Shown here piece by piece: positions 44,407 through 51,779 of a stretch of 64,000 bases of DNA. The notes below the pieces were generated by a model. It was not told the DNA's origin. It did not search any database and saw only the letters and a list, made by a program, of their open reading frames with translations. Origin of the DNA: PHAA01 sp964457945 (GTDB taxonomy: Bacteria; Bacillota; Syntrophomonadia; Syntrophomonadales; Syntrophomonadaceae); contig CAYWFX010000001.1 in assembly GCA_964457945.1 (NCBI GenBank), positions 1 through 64,000 of the forward strand, given 5' to 3'. The translations under genes and the position numbers were made by a program. The first letter of the stretch is position 1; each line of letters starts with the position of its first letter.

Positions 44407-45162
44407 TTAACCCTTTTTGCTATTCAGGAATGCCAACATACGGTCGCGCATAGGCTTGGCACCAACAAAATTGCGGAACGCATAAATCTGAGTTTTGACT
44501 GCATCTTCCGGTTCCATCCCAGGGACGCGGTTTGACTGCTCCTTAATGGTCATTAAAGCTCTGCGGTCTGAGCGTGCCATTCTGGCAGCATATTTCATAA
44601 CCTTATTCATAAAATCATCGACCGGATAAACATAATTAGCCAATCCTATCTGTAATGCTTCCTGAGCTCCATAGACTCGGCCAGATAATGATAACTCCTT
44701 GGCTCTACCCAACCCGCACAATTTCCACAGAGGGTCTTGAAAACCGGTTAATGCCCAGTTGACTTCCGGTTGTCCCACTTGAGCTGATTCCGAGAATATA
44801 CGGATATCAGCCATAGTCATAACGTCAAAACCTGCCGCCAGGGCTGGACCGCTAACAGCAGCAATAACTGGCAGTTTGCATTTCAGGATGGAAATATAAC
44901 AATCCTGACCTAAATCCAACACTTCCTGTTTATTTTCTTCATTAAAACTCAGGGCCATGTCCATATCCAGTCCAGCTGAAAATACCTTTTCCCCTCCGGT
45001 TAACACAACAACATTAATCTCGGGATCGTCAGCGATAGTTCTGAAACAATCACGCAGCTCCTTAAATACCTCTGGACTCAGTGAATTCATTGCATCTTCC
45101 CGATTCATTTTTACAATTGCCACACCTTTTTCTTTGCTAACTAACAGATTCTTGAATTCCAT
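44407..45162 (-). CDS. Crotonase-family protein (enoyl-CoA hydratase-like)
   Basis: 251 residues. Oxyanion-hole residues in KVFSAGLDMD and VSGPALAAGFDV; the second catalytic Glu is present in VGQPEVNWAL, but the first, which follows the Gly-Gly in classical hydratases, is Asp (AAGFDVM). It hydrates a 2-enoyl-CoA or isomerises one. A short nearly identical stretch of this gene recurs at 48440-48484. GAGGAG precedes the ATG. Confidence 0.88.
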   Translation of the reverse strand: MEFKNLLVSKEKGVAIVKMNREDAMNSLSPEVFKELRDCFRTIADDPEINVVVLTGGEKVFSAGLDMDMALSFNEENKQEVLDLGQDCYISILKCKLPVIAAVSGPALAAGFDVMTMADIRIFSESAQVGQPEVNWALTGFQDPLWKLCGLGRAKELSLSGRVYGAQEALQIGLANYVYPVDDFMNKVMKYAARMARSDRRALMTIKEQSNRVPGMEPEDAVKTQIYAFRNFVGAKPMRDRMLAFLNSKKG

Positions 45163-45202
45163 ATACTAATCTCCTCTTAAATCAGTTATAATCTTGAACC
45201 AA

Positions 45203-46552
45203 TTAATCTCCGAAATTAAAATCAGGATAATAAAAGTTTGTCCGTAGGCTCTTGCGCAGTTCTCCGCGCAGGTCGGGATGGGCTATGGAGATTAGCTCCA
45301 GGGCCCGCTCTCTTCTGCTCTTGTCTTTGAGCTGAGCTATACCATACTCGGTAACAACATAATTGGCATAGGCTCGGGTAACGGTAACTGGAGTTCCCTC
45401 GGGCAAAGCGGGAACGATGGAGGAAACCAGGTTGCCGTCTTTGTCCTTGGAAGCTGAATTCAAAAGGGTAATTCCTCTGCCGCCCGGGGAGAGCCAGGCA
45501 CCTAGCATAAATTCAAATTGGCCTCCGCAGCCGCTTACTTGGCGGTGGCCGATTCCTTCGGAGGCGATTTGTCCGCTAAAATCAACCAAAAGTCCGGTAT
45601 TCATGGCTACAAGGTTAGGATGCTGGGCGATAAACGGGATATTATTGCTGTAGCTCCCCGGATAGACCTCGCACATCGGATTTTCCGCTACAAAATCATA
45701 CATTTCCTGATCGCCGATGCAGAAGGTGGCTATCGAAACCCCGGGGTGCAGGGGCTTATGCATGTTAGTCACAATACCCTTTTTGACCAGTTGCGGCAAT
45801 CCACTCGGGAACATCTCGGTGACTACGCCCAGGTCGTGTTTGCCTTCCAGTCCAGCTACCACCGCTTCGGTGATTCCGCCTATTCCCATTTGAATGGTGT
45901 CTCCGTTGTTTATAAGTTCCAGAACGTAATTTCCGATGGTTTTTTCAGCCTGACTGGGTTCTCCGCGGGTAAAAGTCGGAATTTTTGAGGAGTGCTCAAC
46001 AATTATATCAATCTCCGATAGGGGCATCCAGTTGTCACCATACACCACCGGCATCTGGTCATTGATTTCCGCTACAATGGTACGTTTAATACCGGCCTTT
46101 CTCCACAGCGCCAAAATGTCTCCAATGTGGTCATTGCAAAGGCCCAGGTTTACCCAGCCGTTTCTATTGGGCGGGGTGCACATTATCATCAAAACATCGG
46201 TCCGCTTTTCCAGTCTGATCCCTGCATCAGCGGTTCCTGAGATATAGGGATCGGTTGTATTGGCCTGGTACGCTTTGCGGATGGTAGCCATGCCAAAACC
46301 GGCTACATGGGTTATTTGCCCCTCCAATTGTTTCATGAACTCCGGGTCATATAAACGGGTTTTCTGTAGCTGCAGAACATCAAAAAAGAGGACGTCTTTA
46401 AGTTCTTCGTGGCGATCGATAATAGCCTCATACATTAAAGGCGATACGGCACCGGTGCCCATACCGGTGGTTACGAAATCCCCGGATTTAATAGCTTTAG
46501 CTGCGCCGGCAAATGATGTCAGTTTACTTTTATAATCTTCTTTCCAGTTCAT
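45203..46552 (-). CDS. Acetyl-CoA hydrolase/CoA-transferase family enzyme
   Basis: 449 residues, the 4-hydroxybutyrate/butyryl-CoA:acetate CoA-transferase type. Conserved parts: GMGTGAVSP (CoA site), CTPPNRNGWVNLG, QMGIGGITEAVVAGL, catalytic E246 in GVVTEMFPSG, and VSGCGGQFEFMLGA. It activates a carboxylate by transfer of CoA from acetyl-CoA or a similar donor, which spares ATP. It is the first gene of the operon, 130 bases from a consensus sigma-54 promoter, and its product can feed the dehydrogenase encoded downstream. GAGGTG precedes the ATG. Confidence 0.92.
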   Translation of the reverse strand: MNWKEDYKSKLTSFAGAAKAIKSGDFVTTGMGTGAVSPLMYEAIIDRHEELKDVLFFDVLQLQKTRLYDPEFMKQLEGQITHVAGFGMATIRKAYQANTTDPYISGTADAGIRLEKRTDVLMIMCTPPNRNGWVNLGLCNDHIGDILALWRKAGIKRTIVAEINDQMPVVYGDNWMPLSEIDIIVEHSSKIPTFTRGEPSQAEKTIGNYVLELINNGDTIQMGIGGITEAVVAGLEGKHDLGVVTEMFPSGLPQLVKKGIVTNMHKPLHPGVSIATFCIGDQEMYDFVAENPMCEVYPGSYSNNIPFIAQHPNLVAMNTGLLVDFSGQIASEGIGHRQVSGCGGQFEFMLGAWLSPGGRGITLLNSASKDKDGNLVSSIVPALPEGTPVTVTRAYANYVVTEYGIAQLKDKSRRERALELISIAHPDLRGELRKSLRTNFYYPDFNFGD

Positions 46553-46682
46553 ATTTGTTCACCTCTTTATTTTATTTGTGATATTTCAACAAAATCTCTT
46601 TATCCCGAACAACAACGACTCAGGCATCATCTCCTTTGACACGCTATCAAAGTCCCTTCCACAAGACCTTGACTCTACTATT

Positions 46683-46698
46683 AGCAATTTTCATGCCA
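46683..46698 (-). promoter_or_regulatory. Sigma-54 promoter of the CoA-transferase/ETF operon
   Basis: Read on the minus strand: TGGCATGAAAATTGCT. The -24 GG and -12 GC are 10 bases apart, matching the sigma-54 consensus. The leader to the first gene is about 120 bases. Confidence 0.85.
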
Positions 46699-46785
46699 GA
46701 GGTGCTTGTAGTATAAAGGAATGGCTTTATACAGGGAATTAAACCATTTTAAATAAATAATTGGAGTGAGAATCCTAAATAAATG

Positions 46786-46844
46786 GTGAGGCTTATTTGT
46801 CATTGTTTATGGCAGCTTAGTACCTAAAGTGGCAGAAATGTCAC
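46786..46844 (-). promoter_or_regulatory. Probable enhancer sites (UAS) for the sigma-54 activator, operon A
   Basis: A site GTGGC-N6-GTCAC at 46829-46844 and a weaker one, GTGAG-N8-GTCAT, at 46786-46803; centre spacing about 42 bp. They lie 88 to 146 bases upstream of the -24 box. The first site matches those of the other two sigma-54 units. An 8-bp inverted repeat GTATAAAG-N6-CTTTATAC at 46711-46732 lies between UAS and promoter and may be a further operator or bend site. The gap 46553-47056 holds no gene. Confidence 0.65.
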
Positions 46845-46973
46845 AGACTTATTTAGCGTAAATAGAAAGGGCTGTTGCTTTGCCATTTTAAGACTGCTGT
46901 AAGGAGTTGCATAGTAGTTTTTTTATCACTTTATTTTGGGATTAAGGTTGGCTGGGCACGCAAAATAGATGAA

Positions 46974-47014
46974 AGAAGCTTCCCAAAAGTTCAGCTAACT
47001 AATGAGAAGCTTCT
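46974..47014 (-). terminator. Hairpin past the GntP-type permease gene
   Basis: AGAAGCTTC and GAAGCTTCT, 9 bp, around 23 bases; on the minus strand a CTTCTTTC tract follows. Located 43 bases past the permease stop codon. Confidence 0.55.
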
Positions 47015-47056
47015 AATAATTTTTATGAATATGCGCAAAATGCGAGTAATGGAATT

Positions 47057-48376
47057 TTAATAGAATAGTAAAGCTGTGATTACAGCGCCAATTAATGAGA
47101 GGACACCAGCCACCAGGATGACCCAAAAAACATGTTTATAGCACTGTTTATGAGTTAAACCGGCTATTCCCATCAGAGCAAACACAGTCCCGTTATGTGG
47201 CATTCCACCCAATGCTGCAGCAGATATTGCAGCAATTCGGTGAATTACTTCGGGGGCTAGACCGGTAGCTAACCAGGCTTTGCCGAAAGCCGGCATAACA
47301 ATGCCTAGAGCTCCGGATGGAGACCCGGTTACAATTGCCATGAATCCAGAAAGGGTGACTACTTCCATAATGGGCCCACCGGGTATGCCTTTAAGAACTC
47401 CCAAAATAGCTTTAAATCCTGGCGCAGTAGCTGCAACAGTCCCAACTCCTACTGCCGCAGCAGTAAACACTGCAGGACCCATAGCATTCAGTGCTCCGCT
47501 ATTAATGGTTGCCAGGTGCTTGGGAACATATTTGTTAAGTGCAACAGCGGCAACTAGGATAGAGATTATTAACGCAGGGATAATTATATTGGGAATTTTC
47601 ATTGAACTACCGACTAGAATTATAAGGACGAGAACTAGCATTGGGGTTACTGACAGCAGCAGCCCTGGCAATTGACGTTCGCTAGCAGCGGCTTGAACAT
47701 CAGCTGCATTTGAAACAAATCCTTCTCCCGCTGCGATAGCCTTGTTTAATTGCCATTTCATATAAAACAGGCCAAATGCTATCGTGATTATGGTAGCAAC
47801 AAAACCAATCAATGGAGCAGCGGTGAGGGTTGTTCCCAATGCAGTTGTAGGAATGACATTTTGAATTGATGGAGATCCTGGCAACATAACCATAGTAAAT
47901 GTTGCACACCCCAAAGCTATAGGGGCTAACACCAGATCCCAGGGAATATTTAATGCCCGAAAAAGTGGCCTGGAAAGTGCGATTATCGTAAAAATAACAA
48001 TAAACACATTTATCCCACCATAGGTTAATAAAGCTCCAATTGCCGTTACCGATAATAGTATTGCGTAAGGGTTATTTTTGCCAGTAACTGAAAGAACACT
48101 ATTGGCAATAGCTACAGCAGCGCCACTGTCTTCTAAGTATTTTCCCAAGATTGCGCCCAAGACAAATATCAAGAAGTAATTAGTAATAAAACTTCCCAGC
48201 CCACCCATGTAGGAAGTTGCTCCCGTAAAAATGGCCGGTGCAAGAGCCATTTGGTTGGTTAACATTATTATTGCTGCTGTGACAGGACCAATGACAAGTA
48301 TGCTGACACCTCTATATGCTAAAAACATTAACAAGGATATTGCAACTAGAATTCCTATAGGGCCCAATAAAGCCAT
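47057..48376 (-). CDS. GntP-family permease
   Basis: 439 residues with about twelve hydrophobic helices. Family landmarks: the start of TM1-2 (LGPIGILVAISLLMFLAYRG), SYMGGLGSFITNYFLIFVLGAILGKYLEDSGAAVAIAN, YGGINVFIVIFTI, LGCATFTMVMLPGSPSIQN and GGMPHNGTVFALM. GntP proteins take up gluconate or other hydroxy-acids with protons. Placed between two acyl-CoA operons, it is likely to import the carboxylate (perhaps a hydroxy- or short-chain acid) that they consume. AGGAGG precedes the ATG. A strong hairpin separates it from the crotonase gene upstream. Confidence 0.9.
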   Translation of the reverse strand: MALLGPIGILVAISLLMFLAYRGVSILVIGPVTAAIIMLTNQMALAPAIFTGATSYMGGLGSFITNYFLIFVLGAILGKYLEDSGAAVAIANSVLSVTGKNNPYAILLSVTAIGALLTYGGINVFIVIFTIIALSRPLFRALNIPWDLVLAPIALGCATFTMVMLPGSPSIQNVIPTTALGTTLTAAPLIGFVATIITIAFGLFYMKWQLNKAIAAGEGFVSNAADVQAAASERQLPGLLLSVTPMLVLVLIILVGSSMKIPNIIIPALIISILVAAVALNKYVPKHLATINSGALNAMGPAVFTAAAVGVGTVAATAPGFKAILGVLKGIPGGPIMEVVTLSGFMAIVTGSPSGALGIVMPAFGKAWLATGLAPEVIHRIAAISAAALGGMPHNGTVFALMGIAGLTHKQCYKHVFWVILVAGVLSLIGAVITALLFY

Positions 48377-48400
48377 TATAAATTCCTCCTAATAATTATT

Positions 48401-48431
48401 AATAAAGAGGGGCAAAATACCCCTCTTTATT
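48401..48431 (-). terminator. Strong terminator between crotonase and permease genes
   Basis: Perfect 12-bp arms AATAAAGAGGGG and CCCCTCTTTATT with a 7-base loop, followed on the minus strand by AATAATTATT. It limits read-through from operon B into the permease gene, whose ribosome site starts a few bases on. Confidence 0.8.
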
Positions 48432-48439
48432 TACTACGC

Positions 48440-48484
48440 ACATTTCCCACAGAGGGTCTTGAAAACCAGTTAACGCTCAATTGA
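48440..48484 (-). pseudogene. 45-base relic of a crotonase gene
   Basis: This stretch aligns with bases 44719-44763 inside the crotonase gene of operon A: 21 bases in a row are identical and most of the rest match, on the same strand. It corresponds to the segment around VNWALTGFQDPLWKLCG, now in no open frame. It is thus a remnant of a third crotonase copy, or of recombination between copies. Confidence 0.75.
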
Positions 48485-48533
48485 TTGTGTTTCAAACATC
48501 TCTATGATTGCACGGGGAAAGGTCGGGTATTCT

Positions 48534-49295
48534 TTATCTCGTCCCCTTTATACCCGATGCCACTGTGATTAGAATTTGATTCCGGTCTTCCATGTTCAAA
48601 GCCGCCTCTAATCCACCGCAGTCTATGTTCATATTAATAGCCTCCTTGGTAAGGCGTAAGGCAAAGTGATTTTTGCTATTAAGAATTCGGGCATATTCCA
48701 GAGCAGTATCCATGAGTTCTTCCCGTTGCACTACTTTGGTGACTAGACCCAAATTCATCGCTTCTTGGGCCACCATATTTTTTCCTGTATACATGAATTC
48801 ATAGGCTCTACCCGTTCCTATCATCCTGGGTAGAAAATAACTACAGGCCATATCAGCACCACCTAGGCCAATATTGATATAGCCTGCGCAAAATTTTGCA
48901 TTGTCGCTGATTATCCTTATATCCGAAGCCAACGACATGCTGAAGCCCTGCCCGACAGCGGCTCCATGCACAGCAGCTATTATCGGTTGGGGAGCCCGTC
49001 TCATGTGAAGATTTACTCTACACAATCTAGCCTGGAATTGATACATTTCTGGAGGAGTCATTTTGGCAAGCATAGGACCTAAGTCTTTCATATCGAGACC
49101 CGCACAAAAACCCTTTTCACCTTCACCGTTCATTATGATTACGGCAGTGTCCAGGTCATATAAACGTTCTTGCCAGAAGCTCTCCAATTCCTTCATCATG
49201 GTGTCATTCACCGCATTGTACACTGCGGGTCGATTGAATGAAAGATGTCCAATCCCCTCTTCTAGAACCTCAAACTTAATAGTTTCATAACTCAT
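48534..49295 (-). CDS. Crotonase-family protein lacking both canonical Glu residues
   Basis: 253 residues. The fold landmarks are clear: FNRPAVYNAVND, EKGFCAGLDMKDL and VHGAAVGQGFSMSLASDIRI (oxyanion holes), LPRMIGTGRAYEFMYTG. At the positions of the two catalytic glutamates of enoyl-CoA hydratase there is Ser (GFSMS) and Tyr (AGYINIGL); an Asp follows in GGADMACS. So classical hydration is unlikely; isomerase, dehalogenase-like or thioesterase-like chemistry is more plausible. AGGGGG precedes the ATG. Cotranscribed with the large acyl-CoA dehydrogenase gene. Confidence 0.88.
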   Translation of the reverse strand: MSYETIKFEVLEEGIGHLSFNRPAVYNAVNDTMMKELESFWQERLYDLDTAVIIMNGEGEKGFCAGLDMKDLGPMLAKMTPPEMYQFQARLCRVNLHMRRAPQPIIAAVHGAAVGQGFSMSLASDIRIISDNAKFCAGYINIGLGGADMACSYFLPRMIGTGRAYEFMYTGKNMVAQEAMNLGLVTKVVQREELMDTALEYARILNSKNHFALRLTKEAINMNIDCGGLEAALNMEDRNQILITVASGIKGTR

Positions 49296-49355
49296 AAACT
49301 TGTACCCCCTTAATTTTTAATTATTTCTCCTGGTATGCTCTGGTAATAAAAGAGT

Positions 49356-51176
49356 TTACATCACAGCCTGTAGGTACTTGGAATCCATTTCTACAGTGAT
49401 TGCCTCTGGACTGGTTAGTGTTTTAGCCAGGCTATAGATCTTGTTAAGTTCATAATTGAAGAAGAACCGGCCGGTGTAGATCTTGCCCTGATAGAATATT
49501 TGATCAGATTCAAGCAGGTCACCCTTTTGGTTAAGAGCTTTTTGAGCCGTAATCATCTGCATTAGCCACTGCCAGGAAATAGTTATCAGGCTGAACATCT
49601 CCATATACAACACCCCATCAGCAAGGAACTCATCAACTTTACCCTGACCGCCCAGGCCCAGCAGATATTTGCTAACACTGTCTAGTTGGTTCAATGCTTC
49701 GGTCAGCATCTCTGCCATTGGTTTCAGATTGTCAAACCCCATGGCCTCCTTAATAGTTGGAGTCATCTCTCCGACAAAGTATTTCATAGCTTTGCCTTTT
49801 CCCATCGTTATTTTACGACCCAGGAGATCCTGACCCTGCACACAGGTAGTGCCTTCATGGATGGGGTCAATACGGATATCACGATAGTACTGTTCAACCG
49901 GGAAGTCCTGGCAATAACCATAACCGCCCAGGCACTGTATGGCTGCACTGGTGGAAATAATACCTGCTTCCGATGGATAAGTCTTGACAATCGGAACCAA
50001 TAAATCTACCAGCATAGAGTATTTTTCTTTATCCTCATCATTTTCTGCTACCTTATGCAGATCCAGATACTTGCTTACCTGGAAGCTCAATGCCAAGCCA
50101 CCTTCAGTAATGGCTCTTTGCATGAGCAACATGCGCTTCACATCCGGATGCTCGATAATGGGAATCATCGGTTGGGTCTGGTCTTTTTCCGTGAGACTTC
50201 TTCCCTGGCGTCTTTGGCTGGCGTATTCCAGAGCCGCATAATAGGCTGCTGTAGCTTTAGCTACCGCCCCAACACCTACATTAACACGTTCTTCATTCAT
50301 CATTTGGAACATGTAACCCAGGCCACGTCCCGGTTTACCTATCAGGTAGCCATGACAATCATTACTGTCTCCCATGGTCAGTTGGCAAATTGGGCATCCT
50401 TTATAGCCTAACTTATGTTCGATGCCATCACAGCTTAGATCGTTGTATTCCAGCGTTCCATTATCATTAAACCTATATTTGGGAACCAAGAATAGAGAAA
50501 TGCCCTTTACTCCGGCTGGGTCCCCTTTAATTCTGGCTATCATCAGGTGTAAAGTATTCTCTGAAGCATCGGTGTCTCCTCCAGATATGAATATCTTTTT
50601 CCCCTTAATCAGGTAATGCCCTTTCTCTGTTGCCTGGGCACTAGTGCTAATGTCACCCAGTGAACTGCCTACATCCGGTTCGGTAATAGCCATGGTGCCT
50701 TGCCATTCGGCAGAAACCAGTTTCTCCAGGTATTTATCCTTTAGCTCCTGAGAAGCAAATGCTTTGACAAGGTTAGCTGCACCAGCAGTCAAAATTGCAT
50801 AAGCAGACAAAGAGTAATTAGATGCTTCAAACAGGAACATGCAAGCAAATTTGATTATGTTAGGTAACTGCTGCCCGCCATCGGCATAATCCCATTCGGG
50901 GTTAATCCATCCACCCTTACCACATTCGTCCATGAAAGTTCTGACTACTGGGTTAACTTTGGCCTGTGAATTTTCATATCGGGGAGGATTCTTGTCCATT
51001 TCCTGAAATGCGGGATAGCATATACCATTCCCCATTTTCATGGCTGTATCAACCGCCATATTAAATGTATCTAGACTGTGATCTTGAAAATATTCGTATT
51101 TGGTGAGGGATCCCACATCAAATACCTCTTCCAACATGAATTTGAGGTCCCTTCTATTTGCAAAACGCTCTGCCAT
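49356..51176 (-). CDS. Large acyl-CoA dehydrogenase (about 600-residue type)
   Basis: 606 residues, against about 380 in the short type. Order: N-terminal extension, N-terminal helices, FAD domain MAITEPDVGSSLGDIS and YLIKGKKIFISGGDTD, C-terminal helices with the catalytic base E441 in IDPIHEGTT, then an extra C-terminal helical domain of about 150 residues (LKPMAEMLTEALNQLDSVSKYLLGLG). That build is typical of bacterial homologues of human very-long-chain enzyme and of FadE-like AcdA proteins in syntrophs and Peptococcaceae. It passes electrons to ETF. First gene of operon B with a sigma-54 promoter 190 bases upstream. Confidence 0.92.
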   Translation of the reverse strand: MAERFANRRDLKFMLEEVFDVGSLTKYEYFQDHSLDTFNMAVDTAMKMGNGICYPAFQEMDKNPPRYENSQAKVNPVVRTFMDECGKGGWINPEWDYADGGQQLPNIIKFACMFLFEASNYSLSAYAILTAGAANLVKAFASQELKDKYLEKLVSAEWQGTMAITEPDVGSSLGDISTSAQATEKGHYLIKGKKIFISGGDTDASENTLHLMIARIKGDPAGVKGISLFLVPKYRFNDNGTLEYNDLSCDGIEHKLGYKGCPICQLTMGDSNDCHGYLIGKPGRGLGYMFQMMNEERVNVGVGAVAKATAAYYAALEYASQRRQGRSLTEKDQTQPMIPIIEHPDVKRMLLMQRAITEGGLALSFQVSKYLDLHKVAENDEDKEKYSMLVDLLVPIVKTYPSEAGIISTSAAIQCLGGYGYCQDFPVEQYYRDIRIDPIHEGTTCVQGQDLLGRKITMGKGKAMKYFVGEMTPTIKEAMGFDNLKPMAEMLTEALNQLDSVSKYLLGLGGQGKVDEFLADGVLYMEMFSLITISWQWLMQMITAQKALNQKGDLLESDQIFYQGKIYTGRFFFNYELNKIYSLAKTLTSPEAITVEMDSKYLQAVM

Positions 51177-51363
51177 ATAAACACTTCCTTATCTGTTTTT
51201 TAATAATATTTTTGTGCTGGGGGTGTATCATTGTGGAAGGATTTAACTTATCAAGTGTGATCAATGTCTAATTGAGAGATAAACAATAAACTATATTCCT
51301 ATCACTTCCTCTCAAGCTGGCAAATAAATTAAGCAAGCTAATTATTCACCCATCCCTTTATAT

Positions 51364-51379
51364 AGCAATTTCTATGCCA
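51364..51379 (-). promoter_or_regulatory. Sigma-54 promoter of operon B
   Basis: Minus strand TGGCATAGAAATTGCT, a consensus -24/-12 pair. The bases around it (CC-TGGCAT...TATA) are nearly identical to those of the promoter at 53930-53945. Confidence 0.88.
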
Positions 51380-51459
51380 GGCAAGGCACTAAAGGTTACA
51401 GTGAGGAATTTGCAGGCAATACCGTAGGTCAACATATCTTGTGCAGAAGAGGTTAAAAC

Positions 51460-51515
51460 GCGACTTTACTGTCACGGATGAGACTTCAAAGCCTCATCCG
51501 TGACACAAAAATCAC
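51460..51515 (-). promoter_or_regulatory. Paired enhancer sites (UAS), operon B
   Basis: Site A GCGAC-N6-GTCAC at 51460-51475 and site B GTGAC-N6-ATCAC at 51500-51515, exactly 40 bp apart, 81 bases from the -24 box. Between them is a perfect 13-bp inverted repeat TGTCACGGATGAG / CTCATCCGTGACA (51470-51482, 51493-51505). The gap 51177-51779 contains this control region and no gene. Confidence 0.75.
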
Positions 51516-51779
51516 GCACCTACTCGAGCACATAATTATTAATGGTTCACAATTACTTCACATTCTTCTGTAGTATTGTTTGAATCAAGGTGTTTAAGAA
51601 ATGCCTGAATGTAGCATATATCGAAGTGCATTGTATCTCTTAGAAGTCAAAAATAAATGTAAGGTCTTCTAAAATATTTTTGCGGTGGATGCATTACAGA
51701 AATATTGCATGATTTTGCGTTAGACTTTAAGTAAGTTACTGAACTAGGTTCAGCTTTTAATGAAAAACATTTTAACAAA

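Noticed and set aside
46875..47060. 61-codon plus-strand ORF upstream of the GntP gene end
   Set aside because: It overlaps the terminator hairpin of the permease and has no ribosome site or family resemblance.
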